This document shows, in pieces, positions 32,829 to 42,258 of a DNA stretch of 64,000 nucleotides. The position numbers and the translations under genes are program-made. The notes under the pieces are model-generated. The model did not search any database. It saw nothing but the letters and a program-made list of their open reading frames with translations, and had not been told where the DNA came from. This DNA is from Dysgonomonas sp. PH5-45 (GTDB lineage Bacteria > Bacteroidota > Bacteroidia > Bacteroidales > Dysgonomonadaceae), in the NCBI RefSeq assembly GCF_029893235.1, contig NZ_JARXWE010000008.1, positions 1-64,000 on the forward strand, written 5' to 3'. Position 1 is the stretch's first letter; every line of letters starts with the position of its first letter.

Positions 32829-34154
32829 TTACACCGCAGGTAGGCTCATACCTGTAATTTTACGATATAAATCGAGGGCATAAATATCGGTCATTCCGGA
32901 AACATAGTCAAGAACAGCAAAAATCTGAGTATATAAATCGTCTGCCTCAACATTGTATTGTTCGGGTACACGTTCTAACAAAAGCTTAGAATATATATTC
33001 TCCGGATTTTGAACCGCGTCTATAAATGTTTCTAAAAGAAATCCAATGATACGGTGACCCGCAAGTTCAATATCTAAAACATCTTTAGTTTTGTAAATCT
33101 GCTCGATGCTTATTTTAGTACATGTTTTGTAGGCACTGCTTGGACGGTCAGATATGTGCTTTATCAAAGAGCCCTGAAAATCCCCATTTAAAATACGATT
33201 CTCATTTGCTAAGAAAACTTTGGCACATTCGTCAACCAACAATCCAATCACATTCGAACGCAAGTAAGCGAGTTGTTCGTTTGTATCATTAACAATCTCC
33301 ATTGTTTTCCACATCTTTTGTTGGCGTTCTTCCGGAAAAAAGTCCATAAAAAGACGGATAGTATCATCGGCCGTAAGTATCTGCAACTTATGAGCATCTT
33401 CGATATCCATAATTTTATAGCAAATATCATCGGCTGCTTCAACCAAATAAACCAACGGATAACGCACAAACTGCAAAGGGTGGTCTGTTATTTTTTTTAT
33501 ACCTAATTCTTCTCCTATTCTGATAAATTCGGCTTCTTCCGGCTGAAAAAAGCCAAGTTTACCGTCTGCCTGTATCGACGAGAAAGGATATTTTACAATT
33601 GAGGCCAATGTTGAGTATGTCATCACAAATCCTCCTTTGCGCCTTCCATTAAATTGATGTATCAGCAAACGGAGAGAATTGGCATTGCCATCAAAGTTCG
33701 TAAAATCTTCCCAACGTCCGCCTTCGGCTTCTATTTTGCTTTTTAGTGCTTTCCCTTTCCCCTCTTTAAAATAGTTTGAGATAGCTGTTTCGCCCGAATG
33801 TCCAAAAGGAGGATTGCCCAAATCGTGAGCTAAACATGCAGCAGCTACAATCGACCCGATTTCTTCGAAGGCAGCAGGCGATTCGGGATATTTTTTGCGA
33901 AGCTCGCGCGCTACGGCAAGACTGATGGAACGCCCCACACAAGAAACTTCCAAGCTGTGTGTAAGCCTATTATGAACAAATACGCTGCCGGGAAGAGGGA
34001 ATACCTGTGTTTTGTTTTGCAGACGCCTGAAAGGAGCTGAAAAAACCAAGCGGTCAAAATCCCGCTGAAAAGCCGTACGGTCGTGTTTCTTATCATCATA
34101 AAATTCTTCCATGCCAAAACGTTTGGACGAAAGTAATTGTTCCCAAGTCATCAT
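32829..34154 (-). CDS. dgt: Deoxyguanosinetriphosphate triphosphohydrolase-type HD enzyme
   Basis: 441 residues of the dGTPase family, which splits dGTP to deoxyguanosine and triphosphate and helps set dNTP pools. The HD metal site is visible: H66 (NRLTHSLEV), H110-D111 (CLAHDLGNPPFGHSGE) and a later Asp (EAADDICYKIMD). Length is close to the family norm (about 440-500). It lies just outside the ICE. Some dGTPase relatives act in phage defence, but this one looks like a housekeeping gene. Confidence 0.9.
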   Translation of the reverse strand: MMTWEQLLSSKRFGMEEFYDDKKHDRTAFQRDFDRLVFSAPFRRLQNKTQVFPLPGSVFVHNRLTHSLEVSCVGRSISLAVARELRKKYPESPAAFEEIGSIVAAACLAHDLGNPPFGHSGETAISNYFKEGKGKALKSKIEAEGGRWEDFTNFDGNANSLRLLIHQFNGRRKGGFVMTYSTLASIVKYPFSSIQADGKLGFFQPEEAEFIRIGEELGIKKITDHPLQFVRYPLVYLVEAADDICYKIMDIEDAHKLQILTADDTIRLFMDFFPEERQQKMWKTMEIVNDTNEQLAYLRSNVIGLLVDECAKVFLANENRILNGDFQGSLIKHISDRPSSAYKTCTKISIEQIYKTKDVLDIELAGHRIIGFLLETFIDAVQNPENIYSKLLLERVPEQYNVEADDLYTQIFAVLDYVSGMTDIYALDLYRKITGMSLPAV

Positions 34155-34213
34155 ATCGTTTTATATAGTAAGTTTATACTCTTATTACAGAGGCAGTAAT
34201 ACGATTCAGGCAT

Positions 34214-34924
34214 TTACCTCTTTTTTAAAGCGTCAAGGATATCAAAAAGCTGATTTATAGCCGGTATTTCGTATCTTATATTTCGGTACATATTGTCGAA
34301 ATCAAGTTTGCGTACAAGTTTTTCTACCTGCCAATGTTTCTTCGTATAAGTACGTCCAACCAGACGGTATATATTATCGAGGTCTTTAGACGGATGTTTG
34401 CGGGAAATGGCATTCTCATGATAAGGGTCGAATCCTAAACGTTGTTTTATAAATGTGGGAGTAAGCCGTTTGTCAACTCTTTTCAGATGTTTATATTCGG
34501 CCAAAAACCACGTTTCCACCTCTTGTACGGCAACAATAATATCGAATCCGTTAGCCCATTTTTTATATACATTGGGCAGAAAGTTCAGGCCTTTTTCAAG
34601 ACGGGGTAAATCGTCTTCAGGTAGGGGATAAAGGTCTCTTACGCCGATAATCATACTATAACCCGACCTGTGCAGGGATTCCATATTATCCAAAATTTCG
34701 GTTTTAACCCTATTGTCGGCACCACAATCGCAAATCATTACCAAATACTTAGCTTGGCGGGCAATAGACTTGCTGCGTACTATCTCCCTATGTGGAGCGT
34801 TAGTACCTCCTGTTGTTTTTTTGAGTATTATAGTAGTATCAGTTTTTCCTAAAAAATATTTTATCAAGTGGTTTAGAAAAATCTGCTCAGTTTGTCCTTC
34901 TACAAAAAATGCTATTTTCTTCAT
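34214..34924 (-). CDS. TOPRIM-like DUF4276 protein, partner of AAA ATPase
   Basis: 236 residues. The opening FFVEGQTEQIF (E9) and MICDCGADN (D66, D70) fit a TOPRIM nuclease fold, as in DUF4276 and OLD-family C-terminal domains. It starts 4 bp after the ATPase stop, so both are made from one mRNA. Together they look like a split OLD nuclease (class 2-like or retron-associated type), which suggests DNA damage or phage defence work. Which reaction it does is inference. Confidence 0.72.
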   Translation of the reverse strand: MKKIAFFVEGQTEQIFLNHLIKYFLGKTDTTIILKKTTGGTNAPHREIVRSKSIARQAKYLVMICDCGADNRVKTEILDNMESLHRSGYSMIIGVRDLYPLPEDDLPRLEKGLNFLPNVYKKWANGFDIIVAVQEVETWFLAEYKHLKRVDKRLTPTFIKQRLGFDPYHENAISRKHPSKDLDNIYRLVGRTYTKKHWQVEKLVRKLDFDNMYRNIRYEIPAINQLFDILDALKKR

Positions 34925-34928
34925 GGTA

Positions 34929-36095
34929 TCAGCCTTCTTCTTGCAGCTCTATCGAATCGTCAGATTCTTCAAAACCATTTATGTAGAAATGGGTTGCCAA
35001 AAAGTCGAAATTACTTAGTCCTGTAAATTTAAAATCGTCGAAAAACTCTTGTGAATTATAGTAGTTATAAAAAACCGTTTTTTTTGCTTCACGTTCGGCT
35101 ATCGACCAATACTTTATGGGTATCGAATTCATAATATAACGGTCGTTGGTTGTTATTATGAGCTGAACGTTAGACCCTTTCGATTTATAAATAAGTAGAG
35201 ATATCAGTGCTTTAGAACGGTCGAAGTCTAACCCTTCGCCCAAATCGTCGACAAGAATACAAATAGAGCGGTTTTTCAGTAATGCATAGTTTAAGTGCAC
35301 AATAAAAGACAGAGCCCTAAACATTCCCTGCGACATCTCCAACTGACTGGTTTTGGCGTCTAACTCGTCTTCTTTAACATAAAGGGAGTAACCGTCGGGC
35401 GTATCCAATACTTCTATCGACTCCATTGGGTATCCCAACACTTTCATGTCGTGCAGAATATTGTTATTGAATTCATTGCCAAACAGTTCTTGTGCACGGT
35501 GTACCACCCGTACTACATCGCGCGAGTTGTTGGCATGCATATTTGATTCTCTGTCTCTTTTCCAATCGTCAAAATCTTTTATCAGTGTGTTTTTTTCAAA
35601 TTGATTGGTAAATGCACTTTTCCGCAGATTATGCCCCCATGCGAACAGCTTGCTCAGAAAGGAATATTCGGGTGCGCCATGCTTTTTTACGGCTAAAATG
35701 GTATTGTCGAGGTTGAAAGGCTCCAACTGTTTAGTAACGGTTGAGTATATCTTGCCTTCTTTACGGTTGAGCATTGGTTGCCCATTTATAAAAATTTGCT
35801 CGTCCAGAATCTTTTCGTTATCGATAGATACAGAGTATTCGTATTTTTCGCCTTCGTCGTTAAATTGCAGATAGTAATGACAGTCCCTGAAGGGGAGTTC
35901 TGATAATTTCAATTTCAGATTCAGCAGGTCTGCTATTTCGCGAATTATGGCTAACGTACGACTCTTGCCGGAGGCGTTTTTGCCTACAATAAGGTTTATG
36001 TTGCCGAACTGAATAGGGCTGCCATAACGGTCTTCGACAGCCCATTCACGGTTGCCTCCTTTTTGACGTATATATTTTATTGCTTCAAGTAACAT
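34929..36095 (-). CDS. AAA/ABC-type ATPase, OLD-like
   Basis: 388 residues from ATG 36095; a GTG two codons upstream is less likely. Walker A GKNASGKS is at residues 38-45, an ABC-like signature (EMSQGMFRALSF) at about 253-264, and Walker B ICILVDDLGEGLDF with D283/D284 and E287, then ITTND. This matches AAA_21/AAA_15-type SMC-like ATPases that pair with TOPRIM nucleases. It forms a two-gene operon with the DUF4276 gene in otherwise core chromosome. Confidence 0.8.
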   Translation of the reverse strand: MLLEAIKYIRQKGGNREWAVEDRYGSPIQFGNINLIVGKNASGKSRTLAIIREIADLLNLKLKLSELPFRDCHYYLQFNDEGEKYEYSVSIDNEKILDEQIFINGQPMLNRKEGKIYSTVTKQLEPFNLDNTILAVKKHGAPEYSFLSKLFAWGHNLRKSAFTNQFEKNTLIKDFDDWKRDRESNMHANNSRDVVRVVHRAQELFGNEFNNNILHDMKVLGYPMESIEVLDTPDGYSLYVKEDELDAKTSQLEMSQGMFRALSFIVHLNYALLKNRSICILVDDLGEGLDFDRSKALISLLIYKSKGSNVQLIITTNDRYIMNSIPIKYWSIAEREAKKTVFYNYYNSQEFFDDFKFTGLSNFDFLATHFYINGFEESDDSIELQEEG

Positions 36096-36141
36096 AGACA
36101 CTTATTTTATTATAAAATCCAAGTACGGTTTCGTAATAAAC

Positions 36142-37077
36142 TTAGTCTTGGAGTGTAAAACTTCGGGAGCCGATTCTGTTTCCATCCGCAAAAATATCAG
36201 CACGATATGTTCCGGCCATCAGAAACTCCTGTACATTCCAGTATAGGGTAACGTTCATTTCTTCGCCCGTGTATTCTATCTGGCGTTTCATGGAATAGGC
36301 AATCTGCCCGTTTTCGTAAGGGAAAGTATTGCCACTGCTTTTTGTAAGAACGTCGTTGTCGGGCTTCATGATACGGACATAGACTGTTTTTTCGCCCGGC
36401 TGTGCTGTAATATTTTTCGTTATGGTAAACGATACTGCGATTTGCTCTATCTTCTTTATTTTTTTCTGGGCTTTACCTTTGGCATTGGTTGTAGCTACCG
36501 AAATATTCGTTGCATCGAGCTTAGATGCCAAAGTAACCTTTTCCGATAGATTTGCCCGTTCTTGGGCTACTTGGTTCAGGTTACGGTTCGTTTCTTGGAA
36601 TTTATCGGTAATATCCTTGTTTTCTTGTATCAACCGTTGATTTTCGCGGTTCAAGGAGTCAATCTGGACGATATACGAACGTAAAATTTTTCGTAAACTG
36701 CTTAGTTCGTCATTCAGACGGCTTATTTCTTTTTTATCCTGGCTGTTAGAAGCTTTTAGGGTACGCAGTTCTTCGAGCAAACGTTGCACTTTGGCCTGTT
36801 CATTGGTGAGTTGCTCCAACAGCGAATCGTTTTTTACTGTAATCAATAGCCCGTCATATTGTATGGCTATGCTTTCATACTCATCTTCCAATTCCAACTG
36901 TCTTTGAGTTAGCTGATTCACATCTTCACCCTCGTCGGTAGACAGTTGTTTATTAAATATAAAGTATCCGGCAACCAACAGACCTATTATCAGAACTACA
37001 ATTATTGAAATCAGTATTTTTGTTTTGTTACCATTGTTTTGAGGTTGTGGGTTTATTCCTGTTCCTTCCGTTTCCAT
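36142..37077 (-). CDS. Membrane-anchored coiled-coil protein
   Basis: 311 residues: a short Asn/Gln-rich cytoplasmic start, one membrane helix (about 20-42, ILISIIVVLIIGLLVAGYFIF), a long coiled coil (about 50-195), then a beta-rich C-terminal domain (IAVSFTITKNITAQPGEKTVYVRIM to the end). Such proteins are widespread in Bacteroidales with no named function. It may be a periplasmic spacer or signalling protein. It stands alone, 41 bp from the ATPase gene. Confidence 0.65.
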   Translation of the reverse strand: METEGTGINPQPQNNGNKTKILISIIVVLIIGLLVAGYFIFNKQLSTDEGEDVNQLTQRQLELEDEYESIAIQYDGLLITVKNDSLLEQLTNEQAKVQRLLEELRTLKASNSQDKKEISRLNDELSSLRKILRSYIVQIDSLNRENQRLIQENKDITDKFQETNRNLNQVAQERANLSEKVTLASKLDATNISVATTNAKGKAQKKIKKIEQIAVSFTITKNITAQPGEKTVYVRIMKPDNDVLTKSSGNTFPYENGQIAYSMKRQIEYTGEEMNVTLYWNVQEFLMAGTYRADIFADGNRIGSRSFTLQD

Positions 37078-37244
37078 ACGTTGTTAAAAGCTATATGTTA
37101 TGAGGTATTGCTAATCGTTTATTGTATAACAAATATAAAATCTTTTTTCGAGCTTACTGTATAAACCGGATAGAGCTTTCAATATTTTTAATAAATTCCT
37201 TGAATTTATACTGCCAAATACTTCTTTATTTGAGAATAAGCACT

Positions 37245-37252
37245 TACTTTTG
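37245..37252 (+). promoter_or_regulatory. -7 box of mdh
   Basis: TACTTTTG fits TAnnTTTG, 82 bp before the mdh ATG. No TTG is seen at the expected -33 distance. Confidence 0.4.
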
Positions 37253-37334
37253 TTCAAAATAAACAGGGCTGAAAAGCTGAAATTGGATAATAAACCAACA
37301 AAAATATATTAAAACCTATTAAAACGAATAAATT

Positions 37335-38276
37335 ATGTCAAAAGTAACTGTTGTCGGAGCCGGTAATGTTGGTGCAACATGTGCCAATGTGCTTGCATTT
37401 AAAGAAATAGCAGACGAGGTAATAATGCTCGATGTTAAAGAAGGTGTTTCGGAAGGAAAAGCAATGGATATGAACCAAACAGTTCAGTTGCTTGGATTCG
37501 ATTCTCGCATCAAAGGTGTAACTAACGATTATGCAGCAACTGCAAACTCGGATGTTGTGGTTATTACTTCGGGTATTCCCCGTAAACCGGGTATGACTCG
37601 CGAGGAGTTGATCGGTGTAAACGCAGGTATCGTTAAGTCGGTTTCTGAAAACATACTGAAACATTCTCCTAACGCTATCCTTGTTATTATTTCTAATCCA
37701 ATGGATACGATGACATATTTGGCATCGAAGGTAACAGGTTTACCTAAAAACCGTGTGATTGGTATGGGTGGTGCTTTGGATAGTTCGCGCTTCAAATATT
37801 ACCTGAGCCAAGCATTAGGCGTTAACCCTAATGAGGTTGAAGGTATGGTTATTGGCGGTCATGGCGATACTACAATGATTCCTGTGGCTCGTTTGGCTAC
37901 ATACAAAGGTATTCCTGTAACAGAATTGCTTTCGGCTGAGGTATTGGATAAAGTTGTTGCCGACACTATGGTAGGTGGAGCAACTCTAACCGGCTTGTTG
38001 GGAACATCGGCATGGTACGCACCGGGTGCGGCAGGAGCATATGTTGTTGAGTCTATTCTTCACGACCAGAAAAAAGTTATTCCTTGCTGTGTTGCCCTTG
38101 AAGGCGAATACGGCCAAAACGACATTTGCATAGGTGTACCTGTTGTTCTTGGACGTAAAGGCTGGGAAAAAATAGTAGACCTGAAGTTGACAGCCGACGA
38201 AAAAGCTAAATTCCAAGCTTCGGCTGATGCTGTACACAAAACAAATGCTGTTTTGCGTGAAATCAACGCTATTTGA
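37335..38276 (+). CDS. mdh: Malate dehydrogenase
   Basis: 313 residues of the LDH-like malate dehydrogenase family; converts malate and oxaloacetate with NAD. The NAD loop GAGNVGA is at 8-14 with D34 (LDV) setting NAD preference. Substrate arginines are in IPRKPGMTR (R83, R89) and GALDSSRF (R152), and the catalytic histidine is H176 (GGHGDTTM). It works in the reductive succinate pathway in Bacteroidales. It is a single gene with a strong terminator after it. Confidence 0.95.
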   Translation: MSKVTVVGAGNVGATCANVLAFKEIADEVIMLDVKEGVSEGKAMDMNQTVQLLGFDSRIKGVTNDYAATANSDVVVITSGIPRKPGMTREELIGVNAGIVKSVSENILKHSPNAILVIISNPMDTMTYLASKVTGLPKNRVIGMGGALDSSRFKYYLSQALGVNPNEVEGMVIGGHGDTTMIPVARLATYKGIPVTELLSAEVLDKVVADTMVGGATLTGLLGTSAWYAPGAAGAYVVESILHDQKKVIPCCVALEGEYGQNDICIGVPVVLGRKGWEKIVDLKLTADEKAKFQASADAVHKTNAVLREINAI

Positions 38277-38311
38277 TAAAAATTAGCTTTCTAAGCTAAA
38301 ACCTAAATATG

Positions 38312-38348
38312 GCAAGAGGCTGAAATCATTTGGATTTCAGCCTCTTGC
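38312..38348 (+). terminator. Terminator of mdh
   Basis: A perfect 16-bp inverted repeat (38312-38327 and 38333-38348) with a 5-nt loop, followed by TTTTTATTT. It also lies downstream of trpS on the other strand, so it may act both ways. Confidence 0.88.
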
Positions 38349-38390
38349 TTTTTATTTCTTCTGTTATCTTAAAGACAAACTTAATCTTAA

Positions 38391-39380
38391 TCAGAATTTT
38401 TTGAAGCCCATTATATTGCGAACTTCGGCAAGGGTTTTCTGTGCATTTTCGCGAGCCTGTTCTGCTCCATCGGTTACAACTTTATGCAGGTAATCGTTAT
38501 CGTCTTTTATCGCTAAGATGCGCTCACGGATAGGGTTTGTAACGGAAATGATATCTTCGGCCAACTGTTTTTTGAGGTCGCCGTAGCGGATTTCGCATTT
38601 GTTCCATTTGTCCTCAAAATGTTTCACAACTTCTTCTGTCGATACTACACGTAAGATAGTAAACAGGTTTTCGATATAGTCGGGCTTCTCGGAGTTAAAC
38701 TCTTTAGGGCCTTCATCGGTCAGGGCTCGTTTTACCTTTTTTTCTATGACTTTTGGTTCGTCATAAAGGTAAAGGCAGTTCCCTTCCGATTTGCCCATCT
38801 TGCCACTACCATCCAGTCCGGGTATTTTAATGAGGTCTTGCCCAAAGTTGTAAGCAACAGGCTCCTTAAAGAACTCAACACCGTATAAATTATTGAAACG
38901 ACGGGCAAACTTACGTGTCATTTCCAAGTGTTGTTCCTGATCTTTGCCTACGGGTACTTTATCGGCATTGTGCATCAGTATGTCGGCAGCCATAAGGGTT
39001 GGATAGGTTAACAGACCGGCATTCACGTTTTCGGGGTTCTTACGGGCTTTGTCTTTGAACGATGTTGTTTTCGACAGCTCACCCATATAGGCGTGCATGT
39101 TCAGCAGTAGATATAGTTCGCAAACCTCAGGCACATCGCTTTGGATGTATATTGACGATACCTTGGGGTCGATTCCTGCTGCCAGATACTCCACTAAAAC
39201 ATTTTTTACGTTTTCGTGCAGCATTTTAGGGTCGGGATGCGTTGTTAGCGAATGATAGTCGGCAATGAAAAAGTAACACTTGTTTTCGTATTGCATTCTG
39301 GTAAAGTTACGCAATGCTCCGAAATAGTTTCCCAAATGCAGATTCCCCGTAGAGCGTATACCGCTTAATACTATATCCAT
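38391..39380 (-). CDS. trpS: Tryptophanyl-tRNA synthetase
   Basis: 329-residue class I aminoacyl-tRNA synthetase that charges tRNA-Trp. The HIGH-like motif is TGNLHLG (11-17) and the KMSKS-like motif is KMGKS (194-198). Other family segments include FKDKARKNPENVNAGLLTYPTLMAADIL. Length fits the bacterial family (about 330). A -7 box lies 46 bp upstream. Confidence 0.96.
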   Translation of the reverse strand: MDIVLSGIRSTGNLHLGNYFGALRNFTRMQYENKCYFFIADYHSLTTHPDPKMLHENVKNVLVEYLAAGIDPKVSSIYIQSDVPEVCELYLLLNMHAYMGELSKTTSFKDKARKNPENVNAGLLTYPTLMAADILMHNADKVPVGKDQEQHLEMTRKFARRFNNLYGVEFFKEPVAYNFGQDLIKIPGLDGSGKMGKSEGNCLYLYDEPKVIEKKVKRALTDEGPKEFNSEKPDYIENLFTILRVVSTEEVVKHFEDKWNKCEIRYGDLKKQLAEDIISVTNPIRERILAIKDDNDYLHKVVTDGAEQARENAQKTLAEVRNIMGFKKF

Positions 39381-39425
39381 GATGTGATTTTATATTTTAT
39401 CGTTTCCGTTTTGTTTATTGACGTA

Positions 39426-39433
39426 CAAAGTTA
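39426..39433 (-). promoter_or_regulatory. -7 box of trpS
   Basis: On the minus strand TAACTTTG fits TAnnTTTG, 46 bp before the trpS start. Confidence 0.42.
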
Positions 39434-39753
39434 CAAAACGTTTACTAAACTTTTGTAGTGCATAGCTAAATTGCTTACCGGCTAAGCAAATATACGGTGT
39501 GGGGTAGGAAATGGTCGGCAAAGACCAACGACACGTAAATCTTTCATATATATAAAGGCAATACTTATGTTTTTCACATTTTATAAAGATAAAACCTTTT
39601 ATTCCATTATTTTAATGTGTCTGTCCTTATTAATTATTAGCAAACGCGTGAAGATTATTATAAAACGTAATTCATTAATTACTATCGTTTTAACCCCCTT
39701 GTTAAATTTTAGAGTAATTCTAAATAGCGAGATAGATTATTTGTAATAGACTT
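39434..39753. other. Gene-free stretch between trpS and IS remnant
   Basis: About 320 bp, AT-rich, without a gene or a clear structure. The trpS promoter is at its left edge and the IS end motif at its right edge. Confidence 0.4.
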
Positions 39754-39754
39754 A

Positions 39755-40032
39755 GAGTCTGTTTAAATTTTCTTATTTCATTCTGTTCAACATAATTTTA
39801 ATCATCGACAATTGTATCATTGCTTCTTGTGTATATGTTTGATATCCAAATTCTTTAGACTATCTTCTGTAGGACTCAAACCAAGAAAAAGTTCTTTCCA
39901 TAATCCATCTTTGTGGTAGTGTCTCAAATTTGTGAGTTTCTTTTCTCTTCACAATTTGCAATAAATTGTCCTCTATATCCCGCATCAGCAATAATTTTGA
40001 CTAATATTGGGAAACGATATTTTAATATCTCT
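39755..40032 (-). pseudogene. IS5-family transposase remnant (C-terminal end)
   Basis: Read on the minus strand, one frame gives FPILVKIIADAGYRGQF. After a frameshift another gives HKFETLPQRWIMERTFSWFESYRR, a stop, then EAMIQLSMIKIMLNR. This is the DDE-family C-terminus of IS5-type transposases (IADxGYRG, RWxxERTFSW, EAMIQLAMI). GAGTCTGTTTAAATTTT at 39755-39771 looks like the terminal repeat. The N-terminal half and the other end are missing, replaced by the end of the nucleotidyltransferase-like gene, so the insertion is dead and may have cut into or joined that gene. Confidence 0.75.
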
Positions 40033-40033
40033 A

Positions 40034-40630
40034 TCACTTTGAATCTTCGACAAGAGATTTTATCCGCTCTATGACATTCTCGGATAATGTCTTTTGGTTT
40101 ATCATACGCTTCAGCAGAAAAGGATGACGTATGCCTTTTTCGCGTAAATAGTTTTCTACTATCAGTGCTTTTTGATTTTTGCCGGGCATTAGCTGATAAA
40201 GAACATACCAATCTTCTAAGGTGGTAAACGGAATATCTGTTCCGTCGATGTTGAATATTGTGGGTGTGGAGTGTTCGTCAAAGATATACGAATATACTCC
40301 CAATGGCAGATTCAATCTGAATCCGGACATTACGTCCACATCCATCGAGGGCAGTTTATATTCGTAAAAATATTTGGTTGCGTAAATACCCGATTCCTCC
40401 CGTTCTTGCTTCTGTCCCATTGCGGATAAGATAGAATCTGCTTTTTTAACATCATTCTCGGCAACAATGATATCTATATCGTTAGGGCAATCGGCCAATC
40501 CATATTGGTAGAGCATGGCTGATGCACCCACCCCCCAAAGCAAACCGGCACTATTCAGTTGTGAGCCGAATTGTGCCAGTATTGAATTTGAATATTTTTG
40601 CGGATTAGTATGCACGGGCAAAGAGAACAC
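40034..40630 (-). CDS. Nucleotidyltransferase-fold protein
   Basis: 198 residues. [19 protein letters not shown] followed by NDIDIIV and later MDVDVMSGF fits the GG/GA...DxD pattern of pol-beta-type nucleotidyltransferases, as in aminoglycoside adenylyltransferases or AbiEii-like toxins. The substrate is unknown. Its start overlaps the end of proS by 26 bp, so it would be translated with proS. The C-terminus runs to the border of the IS remnant, so the native end may be altered. Confidence 0.65.
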   Translation of the reverse strand: MFSLPVHTNPQKYSNSILAQFGSQLNSAGLLWGVGASAMLYQYGLADCPNDIDIIVAENDVKKADSILSAMGQKQEREESGIYATKYFYEYKLPSMDVDVMSGFRLNLPLGVYSYIFDEHSTPTIFNIDGTDIPFTTLEDWYVLYQLMPGKNQKALIVENYLREKGIRHPFLLKRMINQKTLSENVIERIKSLVEDSK

Positions 40631-42086
40631 GCTGAGCAGATGGTTTGCCTGTTACCATACATTTACCCGGGGTTTTGTCTCCCTCGAAAGGAATGCAGCG
40701 GATGGTAGCTTTAGTTTCGGCTTTTATTTTTTCTTCCGTTTCGCTTGTTCCATCCCAATGTGCAAGGATGAATCCGCCTTCCTCAATTTTTTCTTTAAAC
40801 TCATCGTACGAGTCTACTGCAATGGTATGAGCTGTCCGGTAATCGGCTGCTTTTTTGAAGATATTTTCTTGTATTTCGTCAAGCAATTGTTTTATATGCA
40901 GATCAATACCGTCGCACGATATGGTTTCTTTTGTCAAAGTATCGCGGCGGGCTATTTCTATGGTGTTGTTTTCTAAGTCACGACCACCCATCGCCAAACG
41001 TACAGGTACGCCTTTCAGTTCGTATTCCGAGAATTTCCAACCCGGTTTCTTATTGTCGGCATTGTCGTATTTCACGCTGATACCAAGTGCTTTGAGCGAA
41101 GCTACGATTCCCGCAACTTTTTCGTCTATCTGTGCTAACTGTTCGCTGCTGCGGTAGATAGGGACAATCACAACCTGATATGGAGCCAATTTTGGAGGCA
41201 ATACAAGACCGTTATCGTCCGAATGCGACATGATGAGTGCTCCCATCAAACGGGTAGAAACTCCCCACGATGTAGCCCATACGTAATCAAGTTTTCCGTC
41301 CTTATCGGTAAACTTCACGTCGAATGCTTTGGCAAAGTTTTGTCCAAGGAAGTGCGATGTACCCGACTGCAAAGCTTTTCCATCCTGCATTAAGGCTTCT
41401 ATTGTATAAGTATCCACAGCTCCGGCAAAACGCTCGTTGGCCGATTTTACACCCTTAACGACAGGCATAGCCATCCATTTTTCGGCAAATACGGCGTACA
41501 CTTCAAGCATTTTCTGAGCTTCGGCTTCGGCTTCTTCGCTTGTGGCATGGGCTGTATGTCCTTCCTGCCACAAAAATTCGGCAGTACGCAGAAAAAGACG
41601 GGTACGCATTTCCCAACGAACCACGTTTGCCCATTGGTTGCACAAAATAGGCAGGTCACGATACGACTGTATCCAATTGCGGTATGTGTTCCAGATAATA
41701 GTTTCGGAAGTAGGACGAACAATCAACTCTTCCTCGAGCTTGGCTTCAGGGTCAACCACAACGCCCTTACCATCGGGATCATTTTTAAGACGATAGTGTG
41801 TAACTACGGCACATTCTTTGGCAAAGCCCTCAACATGGTCGGCCTCTTTGCTTAAAAAAGATTTGGGGATGAAAAGCGGGAAGTAAGCATTAACGTGACC
41901 TGTTTCTTTAAACATATCGTCAAGTTGACGCTGCATTTTTTCCCATATCGCGTATCCGTACGGTTTTATGACCATACATCCACGAACAGCCGAATTTTCG
42001 GCTAAATCGGCTTTTTGTACCAAATCGATATACCACTGACTGTAGTCCTGACTACGTGGTGTCAGCTCTTTAAGCTCTTTTGCCAT
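40605..42086 (-). CDS. proS: Prolyl-tRNA synthetase
   Basis: 493-residue class II synthetase of the short, archaeal/eukaryote-like type without the bacterial editing insert; this type is normal in Bacteroidales. Landmarks: [43 protein letters not shown] (motif 2 region), [21 protein letters not shown] and a C-terminal zinc-type or anticodon-binding part ending [15 protein letters not shown] -7 box sits 43 bp upstream. Confidence 0.95.
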   Translation of the reverse strand: MAKELKELTPRSQDYSQWYIDLVQKADLAENSAVRGCMVIKPYGYAIWEKMQRQLDDMFKETGHVNAYFPLFIPKSFLSKEADHVEGFAKECAVVTHYRLKNDPDGKGVVVDPEAKLEEELIVRPTSETIIWNTYRNWIQSYRDLPILCNQWANVVRWEMRTRLFLRTAEFLWQEGHTAHATSEEAEAEAQKMLEVYAVFAEKWMAMPVVKGVKSANERFAGAVDTYTIEALMQDGKALQSGTSHFLGQNFAKAFDVKFTDKDGKLDYVWATSWGVSTRLMGALIMSHSDDNGLVLPPKLAPYQVVIVPIYRSSEQLAQIDEKVAGIVASLKALGISVKYDNADNKKPGWKFSEYELKGVPVRLAMGGRDLENNTIEIARRDTLTKETISCDGIDLHIKQLLDEIQENIFKKAADYRTAHTIAVDSYDEFKEKIEEGGFILAHWDGTSETEEKIKAETKATIRCIPFEGDKTPGKCMVTGKPSAQRVLFARAY

Positions 42087-42128
42087 GGTTACTTTCTATT
42101 TTTGAATTAGGTTTAGTTTTAAAGAGTG

Positions 42129-42136
42129 CAAATTTA
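42129..42136 (-). promoter_or_regulatory. -7 box of proS
   Basis: On the minus strand TAAATTTG fits TAnnTTTG; a TTG lies 24 bp further upstream (42163-42161), slightly beyond the usual spacing. Confidence 0.42.
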
Positions 42137-42258
42137 TGAAAAAAGATGAAAGGAGAGGCGCAAAATGCTTCTCCTTTTCCGAAAAAAGAGTGTTGGTTAA
42201 AATACTTTCTTTGTAATTTTTTGAACAGAGTGAAACCAACTATTGAAAGGCCGGAGGC

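Noticed and set aside
32829-34154. dGTPase as an antiphage enzyme
   Set aside because: Some relatives act in defence, but this one has normal length and motifs and sits in core chromosome; nothing in the sequence points to defence.
39924-40211. 95-codon minus-strand frame over the IS remnant
   Set aside because: Only its last third is real transposase sequence; the rest is the wrong phase of the nucleotidyltransferase-like gene.
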